Of a stretch of DNA of 64,000 nucleotides, positions 8,842 through 15,893 are shown one piece after another. Below the pieces are notes generated by a model, which worked only from the letters and a program-made list of their open reading frames with translations, was not told the origin of the DNA and did no database searches. The stretch spans positions 1 through 64,000 of the forward strand of contig NZ_SIHX01000010.1 of the NCBI RefSeq assembly GCF_004320525.1, written 5' to 3'. The position numbers were made by a program, and so were the translations under genes. How positions within the stretch are numbered: the stretch's first letter is position 1; each line of letters opens with the position of its first letter. Origin of the DNA: Arthrobacter sp. S39. Its GTDB lineage: Bacteria > Actinomycetota > Actinomycetes > Actinomycetales > Micrococcaceae.

Positions 8842-9615
8842 TCACTGCTGAGTGCGGCGGCGGGCTGCAAGAAGTGCAGTCATGTCGTCTGCGGCCTGGA
8901 GTAGGCTGCTCACCCATTTGTCAGTTGAGAATCGGCTGCTCGGTCCCGCCACGCTCAGTGCCGCTACCAATGAACCCGTGGAATCGGCGACTCCGGCAGC
9001 GACACCGTCAATTCCTTCTGCGTATTCGCCTTCTGTTATCGCGTATCGTCGCCTCCTCACAGTTGGGAGGATCACGGATTTCAGGAGGTCTTTGGAACGG
9101 ATGCTGTGTTGCGTGACGGGGGGCAGGTCATCCTCCGGGTAGAGATTGTCGATCTCTGCATCCGAAAGGGAAGCCAACATAATTTTTCCGGACGCGCAAC
9201 TAATGAGTGGCATCCGAGTCCCGACCCTGATGTCCAGCCTTAGGACGTGATTGGTCTCGAAGCGCTGGACGATAATCGCATCGCGATTCCACGGGATTGC
9301 AAGTGATACGGCCTCGCCGGAAAGATCTGCAAGTTCGCGCATGGGCCCAAGCAGCTCACCCCCGAAGCGGGCAGCGTCCGGTACAGCTGCCCCGACCTCA
9401 AAAGCCGTAATGCCCAAGACATAATGGCTCTCCTCATTTTGAAAGGCGAACTCCTGTTCGACGAGCGTGGCGAGGAGCATGTGCGCTGTGCTGCGCCCAA
9501 TTCCCATCCGTCGGGCAACGTCGCTTACGCCAATACCGTCAGGATTCTCGCTCAGCAGCTTGAGCACTCGTAGTGCCATTGCCACTGTGCTTGAGGTCCT
9601 AGAGCCATTTGACAT
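8842..9615 (-). CDS. IclR-family transcriptional regulator
   Basis: A 257-residue IclR protein: N-terminal winged helix with GVSDVARRMGIGRSTAHMLL at about residues 33-52, then a GAF-like effector domain with CASGKIMLASLSDAEI and YAITEGEYAEGIDGVAAGV, both typical. It is the first gene of the minus-strand hyuAB-MFS-aminotransferase operon. A palindrome 13 bases above its start codon (9628-9642) is the probable operator, so it should control itself and the whole operon. The ligand is likely the transported compound or its first breakdown product. Confidence 0.9.
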   Translation of the reverse strand: MSNGSRTSSTVAMALRVLKLLSENPDGIGVSDVARRMGIGRSTAHMLLATLVEQEFAFQNEESHYVLGITAFEVGAAVPDAARFGGELLGPMRELADLSGEAVSLAIPWNRDAIIVQRFETNHVLRLDIRVGTRMPLISCASGKIMLASLSDAEIDNLYPEDDLPPVTQHSIRSKDLLKSVILPTVRRRRYAITEGEYAEGIDGVAAGVADSTGSLVAALSVAGPSSRFSTDKWVSSLLQAADDMTALLAARRRTQQ

Positions 9616-9627
9616 ATGCGAACACCC

Positions 9628-9642
9628 TTCGTAAAATGCGAA
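9628..9642. promoter_or_regulatory. Probable IclR operator
   Basis: TTCGTAAAATGCGAA is a 15-bp dyad (TTCGyA...TrCGAA). A second ATGCGAA half lies at 9616-9622, 22 bases away in the same orientation, so the full site may have three half-sites. It sits directly upstream of iclR. Binding by the adjacent IclR is an inference. Confidence 0.5.
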
Positions 9643-10226
9643 TGCAGGTAGATCATGCCCTGTGCGTAGCGACCGGTCAAGAGTTTTTCCACATTAGGCA
9701 GATGTGAGAGTGCGGTATCTCTCTGGCAACCCATTGCAGCGCGGACGTAATGCCGGTGGTACGCACACAATTTTTGGGCCGGATCTCCGAGGGCCGCTCA
9801 AGGGATCGGGTGAAGTGGCGGCCTCACTGCTGCGACGGCTCGCCCAACCCTCAATGACCACGCCTTAGATGGTCGTAACGATGCGGGCTTTCGCCTGTCT
9901 TCATCTACGTCAGCGAAGACGCCGAGGCGGCTTGCCATTTGGAAAGCCGCCTCGAAAGAGGTTTATGTCCGCCGGCTGATATCTCCCCGGGCGCCGGTGA
10001 TTCGGCAACCAGCTGGTGCTCTTCGGGTCGAGAGGATCGAAGACGTACTCACGCCAACTGAAGACATCTGGGTTGCGAGCGTCGCGTTTACCGCTTCGGA
10101 ACAAGTTGAAAAGTGTTTGAAAACCTGAGGGCCCCGGAAACCTGGCCATTGGCCGCAGGCGCATCCTGCCTAGGATTTTGCCGCTACCAAAGTGCCCTTC
10201 GCTATGGCGGGAATCGGCGTGGACTG
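9643..10226. other. Region without a convincing gene
   Basis: A minus-strand frame is open from 10476 to 9910, and its C-terminal 50 residues look protein-like (REYVFDPLDPKSTSWLP), but it has no ribosome site and crosses an operator-like site, so it may be the decayed end of a gene. A perfect 10-bp stem GAGGCGGCTT / AAGCCGCCTC at 9924-9953 lies just inside its end and could be a terminator relic. Confidence 0.35.
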
Positions 10227-10227
10227 C

Positions 10228-10244
10228 TGTCTCAAAGTGACACG
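10228..10244. promoter_or_regulatory. Fis-type dyad, site 1
   Basis: TGTCTCAAAGTGACACG, one of eleven related sites. It lies 88 bases before the ATG of the small ORF at 10316, exactly the spacing seen at site 10 (53112) before a homologous start. Confidence 0.55.
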
Positions 10245-10315
10245 TTTTGTCCCTGGCCCCCGGCCCCATGCTGGAGGAGACCCTGTAGATCTCAAAGTTT
10301 GGTGAGTTGATCAGA

Positions 10316-10708
10316 ATGATGAACCGGAAGCTTGCGCTCGGTCGGCACCTCGAGTGGGGGCTACGCGCGAGCGAGCAAGGCAACCCGCAGGGCGCCTCCG
10401 ACGGCGAGTCGCTACAGCGCAGGCCGCGCTCGGAGTTGACGGATTGGGCCATCGTCGCCTGCTTCCAAAGAACCACTGGTTTCAGTTGTCCGTCACACCA
10501 TCGATGGCATTTGGCCGGACATCATGGCGGCAATGGCCTGACAGGGTGCGGCGGGACGCGGATACAAAACGATGCTTGCTGGGGACATGGGCTACACCCA
10601 GCGTTGTCTGTGAAGCAAGCCTGCGGGGCGGTAACGGTACGTTCCGCCCCAGGTTCTTACAGGTTCTCACCGGCTGGGCAGGTCCGACTAGCCGCTTTCG
10701 CGGTCTAG
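10316..10708 (+). CDS. Doubtful small ORF beginning MMNRKLALGRH
   Basis: The first 14-18 residues (MMNRKLALGRHLEWGLRASE) match the start of the ORF at 53200 (MMNRKLAQGRHAEWLRSAA), and the DNA before both starts is alike (TTGATC..(A)ATGATGAAC) at an identical distance from an operator. After about residue 20 the similarity is lost and composition looks non-coding, so this copy is probably a degenerate gene or a short leader read into unrelated DNA. Function is unknown. Confidence 0.3.
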   Translation: MMNRKLALGRHLEWGLRASEQGNPQGASDGESLQRRPRSELTDWAIVACFQRTTGFSCPSHHRWHLAGHHGGNGLTGCGGTRIQNDACWGHGLHPALSVKQACGAVTVRSAPGSYRFSPAGQVRLAAFAV

Positions 10709-10782
10709 CTCATTGGCGACTTCTATCAGCGGCCAAGCTGCTGCAAACAAACAGTTCATATTTACAGATCAAGGTGAAAGCA

Positions 10783-11010
10783 ATGAAGGCTCGAGAAGCT
10801 CACAGGCGACAGAGAAAGCATGCTGCGCTTTCCGACTGGCGAGAACTGCAGGACGGTGAACGAGTAAACATTTTGAGGAATGCAAGGATCGTTGCCCACG
10901 GTCGAGTGGAAGAAGTCTCCGAGAGTGGGGGAGTGCTGTGGATCGTGAATGACCAATCCGAAAACCAAGCGTTTCTCAAGTCGGACGGGGTTTTTGTTCA
11001 CAGGCATTGA
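10783..11010 (+). CDS. Small orphan protein, family copy A
   Basis: A 75-residue basic-to-neutral protein with RBS AGGTGA five bases before the ATG. Its second half (DGERVNILRNARIVAHGRVE, then GGVLWIVNDQSENQAFLKSDG) aligns with the small proteins at 14365 and 46424: all three have a charged start, a V-x-V/L strand, a GxVxx turn, a (D/G)G-V-x-W-I/V strand, an ER/EN-x-x-F step and a final DG. The predicted all-beta pattern would suit a small SH3-like barrel. Function unknown; each copy is close to a regulatory gene or operator. Confidence 0.6.
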   Translation: MKAREAHRRQRKHAALSDWRELQDGERVNILRNARIVAHGRVEEVSESGGVLWIVNDQSENQAFLKSDGVFVHRH

Positions 11011-11044
11011 TGGCGATCGAAATGACGGCATCACCGCCCAACCG

Positions 11045-11182
11045 ATGCCAGCAGACCGTGTTGACCGCGCCTTGGCGGAGATGTTTGAGGACGGTGTCAT
11101 CATGTCGTCAACGCGAGCCCGCATCGTTGATTACGCCGGTGCGGTTGCCGTTGTGACGTTCGAGCGCGGCCGGCCGATATAG
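11045..11182 (+). CDS. Possible small protein of unknown function
   Basis: Short frame of 45 residues after copy A with an amphipathic first half (DRVDRALAEMFEDGV) and a beta-like end. The frame is open back to 10949, overlapping the preceding gene. No good ribosome site is seen, so this is tentative. Confidence 0.25.
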   Translation: MPADRVDRALAEMFEDGVIMSSTRARIVDYAGAVAVVTFERGRPI

Positions 11183-11323
11183 CGCCAAGGGGCGGTGTAT
11201 CCCGCGTTTCAGATCCGGACATAATCGATCAAATCATCGTCGTCCATTCCGGGCATGGGCCAAGGCTCGCAGCGGGAACTTCGTCGACATTAGAGATGAC
11301 AATTGAACAGGATGGTGAGACTG

Positions 11324-12658
11324 ATGGCCGAAGCGCCGACAGCCGGCTCTGATAAAGGCCCGATGGATGCATTCCTGCAGGGCGGCTCCCTCAAGCACGC
11401 CCCGGGACCCTACTTTGGCCCCTATGGGGGCCGGTGGATGCCTGAGTCACTGATCGCGGCCCTGGACGAGCTTGAGGACACGTTCGAAAAGGCCAAGGCT
11501 GATCCCGATTTCATCGCGCAGATCGCCGAGCTGAATAAGAACTACTCCGGCCGGCCCTCCCTCCTGACCGAGGCCAAGCGGTTCGCCGAGCACGCCGGGG
11601 GAGTGCGGATCTTCCTCAAGCGCGAGGACCTGAACCACACCGGTTCGCACAAGATCAACAACGTCCTGGGCCAGGCCCTCCTGGCCAAGCGCATGGGGAA
11701 GACCCGCGTCATCGCCGAGACCGGCGCAGGGCAGCACGGCGTGGCCAGCGCCACCGCCGCAGCATTGCTGGGTCTGGAATGCGTCGTCTACATGGGCGCG
11801 GAGGACTGCCGCCGCCAGGCGCTGAACGTGGCCCGGATGGAACTCCTGGGCGCCACCGTGATCCCGGTGACCAACGGTTCGCAGACGCTCAAGGACGCCA
11901 TCAACGAGGCCCTGCGTGACTGGGTGGCGAATGTCGGCAACACCCACTACCTGCTGGGTACGGCCGCCGGTGCGCATCCGTTCCCGGCCATGGTCCGCTA
12001 TTTCCACGAGGTCATCGGCGAGGAAGCCCGCGCCCAGATCATCGAGCAGGCCGGCCGCCTTCCCGACGCCGTCTGCGCGTGTATCGGCGGCGGCTCCAAT
12101 GCGATCGGCATCTTCCACGGCTTCCTGGATGACCCGTCCGTGAAGATCTACGGCTTTGAGGCGGGCGGCGACGGCGTCGAAACCGGCCGGCATGCGGCCG
12201 TCATCACGCTGGGCAAGCCGGGCGTGCTGCACGGTGCCCGGTCCTACCTGATGCAGGACGACGACGGCCAGACTATCGAGTCCCATTCCATCTCGGCTGG
12301 CCTGGACTATCCCAGCGTCGGACCCCAGCATTCATATCTGGCCGATATCGGGCGGGTTAGCTATGAGCCGATCACGGACAGCGAAGCCATGGAGGCATTC
12401 CGCCTTCTCTGCCGCACCGAGGGCATCATCCCCGCGATCGAGTCCTCGCACGCCCTCGCCGGCGCCATCAAGGTGGGCCAGCGGCTGGCGGCAGAAGCCA
12501 GCGAGGCAGGCGCCGCAGGCACCGCGGCAGAGAAGATCGTGATCGTGAACCTGTCCGGCCGCGGTGACAAGGACGTTGCCACCGCAGCAGAGTGGTTCGA
12601 CCTGCTGGACAAGGATTCCGCAGAAGCCGCCATCGGCAAGGAAGGGGAACAGCTGTGA
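11324..12658 (+). CDS. trpB: Tryptophan synthase beta chain
   Basis: A 444-residue TrpB, full length, of the TrpB1 type that pairs with TrpA. PLP lysine K110 lies in NHTGSHKINN, the catalytic glutamate in IAETGAGQHGVA, the phosphate loop in CIGGGSNAIG, and the tunnel/COMM region GGRWMPESL near the start. It condenses indole with serine. GGTGAG precedes the ATG at 11324; weaker upstream starts exist at 11303 and 11312. It is coupled to trpA (overlap 12655-12658). No trpE, trpD or trpC is nearby, so this is not a complete tryptophan operon. Very high GC and regular codon use contrast with the AT-richer flanks. Confidence 0.97.
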   Translation: MAEAPTAGSDKGPMDAFLQGGSLKHAPGPYFGPYGGRWMPESLIAALDELEDTFEKAKADPDFIAQIAELNKNYSGRPSLLTEAKRFAEHAGGVRIFLKREDLNHTGSHKINNVLGQALLAKRMGKTRVIAETGAGQHGVASATAAALLGLECVVYMGAEDCRRQALNVARMELLGATVIPVTNGSQTLKDAINEALRDWVANVGNTHYLLGTAAGAHPFPAMVRYFHEVIGEEARAQIIEQAGRLPDAVCACIGGGSNAIGIFHGFLDDPSVKIYGFEAGGDGVETGRHAAVITLGKPGVLHGARSYLMQDDDGQTIESHSISAGLDYPSVGPQHSYLADIGRVSYEPITDSEAMEAFRLLCRTEGIIPAIESSHALAGAIKVGQRLAAEASEAGAAGTAAEKIVIVNLSGRGDKDVATAAEWFDLLDKDSAEAAIGKEGEQL

Positions 12659-13467
12659 CCGGCGTTCAGGACATCACCAGCACCAGCAAATCGGCAGCCG
12701 CCATCGACAAGGCCCGCGCCGAAGGACGGGCGGCCCTGATCGGCTACCTGCCTGCCGGGTACCCCACTGTCGAGGACACCATCGCCGCGGGCATCGCCCT
12801 GGCACGGAACGGGGCCGACCTGATCGAGATCGGCATCCCGTACTCGGACCCGGTCATGGACGGCCCGGTCATCCAGGCAGCCACCACGGAAGCCCTGGCC
12901 AACGGCTTCGCCGTCCGCCAGGTCTTCGACGTGGTTGCCGGCATCACCAGCCAGACCGACGCCGCCGTACTTGTCATGACCTACTGGAACCCGGTAGTCC
13001 GGATGGGCGTGGACGAGTTCTCACGCCGCCTCGCCGAAGCGGGCGGGGCCGGTCTGATCACACCGGACCTTATTCCGGACGAGGCCGCGGAGTGGATGGA
13101 GGCGTCCGACAAGTACGGCCTGGACCGGGTGTTCCTGGTGGCGCCGTCGTCCTCCACTGAACGCATGAAGCGCACCGTGGAGGCCAGCCGCGGCTTTGTG
13201 TACGCCGTCTCGATCATGGGTGTCACTGGTGCCCGCTCCTCGGTCAGTTCGGCTGCCAAGGGCGTCGTGGCCGCCGCGAAGGAAGCCGGCGCCGAGCGCG
13301 TCTGCGTGGGCCTCGGAGTATCCAATGCCGAACAGGTGGCCGAGATTGCCGCCTACGCGGACGGCGTGATCGTGGGCACCGCCCTGGTCGCCGCCATTAG
13401 GGACGGCGGCGTGGAAGCCGTCGCGAGCCTGACCAAGGACCTCAGCACCGGACTGACCAGGAAGTAG
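12655..13467 (+). CDS. trpA: Tryptophan synthase alpha chain
   Basis: A 270-residue TrpA, full length TIM barrel. The catalytic glutamate is in LIEIGIPYSDPVMDGPVIQ, which also holds the catalytic aspartate. GLITPDLIPDEA and the phosphate-binding GFVYAVSIMGVTGAR and VGLGVSN segments are intact. It cleaves indole-3-glycerol phosphate and feeds indole to TrpB. GTG start overlaps the trpB stop (GTGA), with GAAGGGGA upstream. It is followed six bases later by an lgt-like start, the normal order in Micrococcaceae trp loci. Confidence 0.97.
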   Translation: MTGVQDITSTSKSAAAIDKARAEGRAALIGYLPAGYPTVEDTIAAGIALARNGADLIEIGIPYSDPVMDGPVIQAATTEALANGFAVRQVFDVVAGITSQTDAAVLVMTYWNPVVRMGVDEFSRRLAEAGGAGLITPDLIPDEAAEWMEASDKYGLDRVFLVAPSSSTERMKRTVEASRGFVYAVSIMGVTGARSSVSSAAKGVVAAAKEAGAERVCVGLGVSNAEQVAEIAAYADGVIVGTALVAAIRDGGVEAVASLTKDLSTGLTRK

Positions 13468-13472
13468 CCCTT

Positions 13473-13590
13473 ATGCAGACCCTCCTCCACGCCGCGGCCA
13501 TGGTGCCGGCGAGCATCCCGAGCCCGGACTGGTCCGGTTTCGACATCCCGCTGCCGTGGTCCTCCGTATCCAAGCACGCCGAAGCCCCTC
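13473..13590 (+). pseudogene. lgt: Truncated 5' end of lgt (prolipoprotein diacylglyceryl transferase)
   Basis: The ATG directly after trpA opens a frame whose first 30 or so residues (SIPSPDWSGFDIPLPW) match the N-terminus of actinobacterial Lgt, which normally follows trpA. Soon after, the expected RIHAYA segment appears only partly and in another frame (LRIQARR), and then Lgt similarity stops; the seven-helix protein of about 300 residues is missing. This marks one edge of a transplanted trpBA-lgt block. The identification is from remembered family sequence. Confidence 0.6.
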
Positions 13591-13840
13591 AATCGAGGAC
13601 AGCAGCATCAAAACCTACGGGGCTGCTCGGCAAGGTCGCTGGAACGTCTCTGCCTGGATGGCCGGCAGGACAGACATCGCCGAAGGGCGGCCTCGGACGT
13701 GGCTTCGCGTGGTGGCCAGGACTTCGAGTTCTAGGCTGCGCCCGTCTTCATTTCGGAAGCGCAGAGAGGACTACGGTTTGAGCGTTCTCCGAGTCTCGTG
13801 AACTTCATTGGGCGGCGCGAATTCTGCGGTCGCCCCAGAG

Positions 13841-13857
13841 TGTCTCAAACTGACACG
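13841..13857. promoter_or_regulatory. Fis-type dyad, site 2
   Basis: TGTCTCAAACTGACACG, identical over 17 bases to site 10. A TTGATTTTAATGATGAGCC start region follows at 13903-13921, 71 bases downstream. Confidence 0.55.
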
Positions 13858-13911
13858 GTACCTAAAGCTGAAGCGTTAAGCATTCCGGACGGCCCGTAAG
13901 AGTTGATTTTA

Positions 13912-14001
13912 ATGATGAGCCGAATGGTGGCGGCCGAGACGCGACTGCAGCGCGCTGTTGGCATCCAAAGGTGGCGTAGTGGAGACGATCTGGGCAAGTA
14001 A
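13912..14001 (+). CDS. Very short ORF MMSRMVAAETRL after dyad site 2
   Basis: A 29-residue frame in the same position relative to the operator as the MMNRK starts at 10316 and 53200. Only the first few residues and the pre-start DNA are alike. It could be a leader peptide or a decayed gene. Confidence 0.25.
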   Translation: MMSRMVAAETRLQRAVGIQRWRSGDDLGK

Positions 14002-14364
14002 GCCCGTCTGTTTAGCAAACACAAAAACCACTAGCAATTCTGTCAGGTTGATGATGAAGCTTGGGAATTCAGTAATAGAAAGACGCGGCCGAGGAGACCG
14101 CCAAAGGAGCGCGCAAATTCGTAACGCGCCAGTGCCCAATTATGGTGGCAAGAAATTGCTTCGACGAAGGAAGCTATCACCATATGCCGAAGGCATGGTT
14201 GTGCCAAGACAGAATAGCTGCTGACCCTTGATTGGCGCCCAATATTTAAGCAAAGGTTTAATCAAAGCTAAACCGGCGGTCACAGCTTTCACTTAGTGCG
14301 CAAGCTATTTAGACGTCCAGGTCTAATGCCATCGGGCAATCAACAAAGGACTGGTGCAAAATCT

Positions 14365-14568
14365 ATGACGAGAATTTTTAGTACACGTTGGGACAACGGA
14401 GCGCGACGTGACGTGGTGGAAGTAAGCTGCGACGGGAGATTCGTGCAGAGGGGAACCGTTGATGAATGTTCTACCGACGGTGACGTCGTATGGATCCTGG
14501 ACAGCCTCGGCGAGCGGAGACTCTTTCATGAACATGACGGTTGTGACCTCGTTAAAGTGAATAGATAG
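14365..14568 (+). CDS. Small orphan protein, family copy B
   Basis: A 67-residue acidic protein whose second half (GTVDECSTDGDVVWILDSLG then ERRLFHEHDG) is clearly like copy C at 46424 (TPDGDIVWVVRVGERRLFHR) and more distantly copy A at 10783. The start is uncertain: ATG 14326, preceded by AGG at short distance, would add 13 residues. It stands alone between AT-rich stretches and is followed by an inverted repeat. No known domain is recognised. Confidence 0.6.
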   Translation: MTRIFSTRWDNGARRDVVEVSCDGRFVQRGTVDECSTDGDVVWILDSLGERRLFHEHDGCDLVKVNR

Positions 14569-14576
14569 AGGTCTTT

Positions 14577-14607
14577 ACTTGCAAAGAGAATGCGACGTTT
14601 TGCAAGT
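14577..14607. terminator. Inverted repeat after copy B, possible terminator
   Basis: ACTTGCAAA at 14577-14585 pairs perfectly with 14599-14607, loop 13. It is AT-rich and lacks a clear T-run, so termination is uncertain; a regulator site is the alternative. Confidence 0.4.
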
Positions 14608-14766
14608 CCTGTTTACATATTGAAGTCCCGCACCGGCTGACAGCTGTTGAAACGGCGGTAAAGTCATCTCTGACGTGCCCTCAAGTGGAGACTCCTGGTG
14701 TGCACTTGGACATGGTGAAGGGCTAGTCTACGGGCACGGTTAGAGTTCCCTTGAATGACAAACCAG

Positions 14767-15456
14767 TCAATACTCGGACTCCCCAGTTGATGGCGATTGC
14801 GCTACAGCCTGGAAATCCAGCTTGAGAACGGCGTGCGAAAGCAGGACTGCCCGGTCGGTCAGCTTATCCAAATCTTCGTCGTCGCACTCGGGGGATGCCC
14901 ATCGGGTCGCACCTTCCAGCAATGTCATTACAACTTTAACCCGCTCCTCCGCCTCCAGATAACCCATATCGAGGGCAGCGGCCACGTACATGTCCTGATG
15001 TAGGTTTACCCAATCGTCTACCTGGGCGCGCAGCTCACTGGGGAGGATGCGGGCCATTCTGTCCGTGGCAACCAGCAGGTCCCATAAGTTGCTTTCGGGG
15101 AGCCTCACTTGTCGAGTGAAGTGCAATTTGACCATGCAGACCCAGAACTCCTCAGCCGATTCCGCTTGGTCAACGGCTTCCAGGAGTGCCACGCCGAATC
15201 GATGAAAGTGCCAGCGCAGTGATTCCGCCACAATCTCGTCCCTGCCGCCTGGAAAATGCGAGTAGAGGCTCGGCGGCTTGATATTGACGGCATTGGCGAT
15301 GGTCCGCATGGATACGGAGTTGAACCCATTGGCGATGGCGAGTTGCAGGAAGGCCTCAAGTATGTGTCGTCGCGAAGCTCCCTGGCCCGCCCAATCCCAC
15401 TCTTCCAAGCGGTGGGCGAAGGTGTCGCGGGCGGCCTTATAGGACGTGCTGCTCAT
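14767..15456 (-). CDS. TetR-family regulator (paralogue 1)
   Basis: A 229-residue TetR-type repressor. The N-terminal HTH covers about residues 27-75 with VSMRTIANAVNIKPPSLYSHFP as the recognition unit, followed by a C-terminal ligand domain containing LWDLLVATDRMARILPSELR. The protein at 53857 is a clear paralogue (same LWDLLVATDR core and GG/PRGKDEIVAESL linker). AGGG lies about ten bases before the ATG. The gene is divergent from the small-protein/Fis-regulator operon, and a CTAACGATCATTAG operator sits between them, so it probably represses both directions. Confidence 0.9.
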   Translation of the reverse strand: MSSTSYKAARDTFAHRLEEWDWAGQGASRRHILEAFLQLAIANGFNSVSMRTIANAVNIKPPSLYSHFPGGRDEIVAESLRWHFHRFGVALLEAVDQAESAEEFWVCMVKLHFTRQVRLPESNLWDLLVATDRMARILPSELRAQVDDWVNLHQDMYVAAALDMGYLEAEERVKVVMTLLEGATRWASPECDDEDLDKLTDRAVLLSHAVLKLDFQAVAQSPSTGESEY

Positions 15457-15545
15457 GATTTGACCCTAGCAGTTGCCAGCCCGACACCTTGGTTGCACAG
15501 AGCCAACTTCGGTACCGAAACGGGAATCAAATTTTGTGGAAACTA

Positions 15546-15574
15546 TTGGCTAACGATCATTAGTTAGCTATCCT
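15546..15574 (+). promoter_or_regulatory. Promoter with a TetR operator in its spacer
   Basis: TTGGCT (15546-15551) and TATCCT (15569-15574) are separated by 17 bases, a good sigma-70 pattern. The spacer and -35 edge hold CTAACGATCATTAG (15550-15563), the operator shared with 53805 and 54630. Binding would block this promoter, which reads into the small protein at 15641 and the Fis-type regulator. Confidence 0.6.
15550..15563. promoter_or_regulatory. TetR operator, copy 1
   Basis: CTAACGATCATTAG differs by one base from the perfect palindrome at 53805-53818. It lies between the divergent tetR and regulator operon. Confidence 0.65.
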
Positions 15575-15640
15575 GAAAGAGGCGCAAAGCAGCACCTGCT
15601 GGCTCCGCCGTCATCAGCGCATAGCAGGAAGGAACGGATC

Positions 15641-15859
15641 ATGTCTGCCGACGATTCGAACCGGGAAGCCAGAGAAAACACCATGGTCTTTGGCAGTGGG
15701 CTTTCGGGCATGGTCGCCGCCTACATCAGTGCCAGGGCGCTTGAAGACGACGCGGCCCACAATCCCAAATGGCACGCGCAGCAGGCCTTCCGCCCCAAGG
15801 GCCAAGGCTGGGGAAGCAGATGGATTGCCTCCCGCCGCGCTGGTACTGCCGTCTCCTAA
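15641..15859 (+). CDS. Small protein of unknown function upstream of the Fis-type regulator
   Basis: A 72-residue hydrophilic protein with a strong AGGAAGGA site eight bases before the ATG, directly after the TetR-controlled promoter and 34 bases ahead of the regulator gene. It has a central GLSGMVAAYISARALEDD helix and a basic, Trp-containing tail (WGSRWIASRRAG). No family is recognised. The strong translation signal and operon position argue that it is real and perhaps a partner or modulator in the same pathway. Confidence 0.65.
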   Translation: MSADDSNREARENTMVFGSGLSGMVAAYISARALEDDAAHNPKWHAQQAFRPKGQGWGSRWIASRRAGTAVS

Positions 15860-15893
15860 AATTACCGGGCACCTCCAGAAGGAACTATCTGCC

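Larger units (their letters stand above)
13591..14325. other. Gene-poor, AT-richer stretch
   Basis: Holds dyad site 2 and a MMSRMVAAETRL start at 13912 but no clear longer gene. One plus frame between 13600 and 13740 looks protein-like (GRWNVSAWMAGRTDIAEG) but has no start signal. GC drops after 13860. Confidence 0.4.

Noticed and set aside
9910..10476. 188-codon minus-strand frame
   Set aside because: Only its end looks protein-like; no start signal, it crosses dyad site 1 and the conserved pre-start DNA of the opposite strand.
11183..11323. trpC remnant or tryptophan leader upstream of trpB
   Set aside because: No IGP-synthase-like residues in any frame and no run of Trp codons or attenuator hairpin seen.
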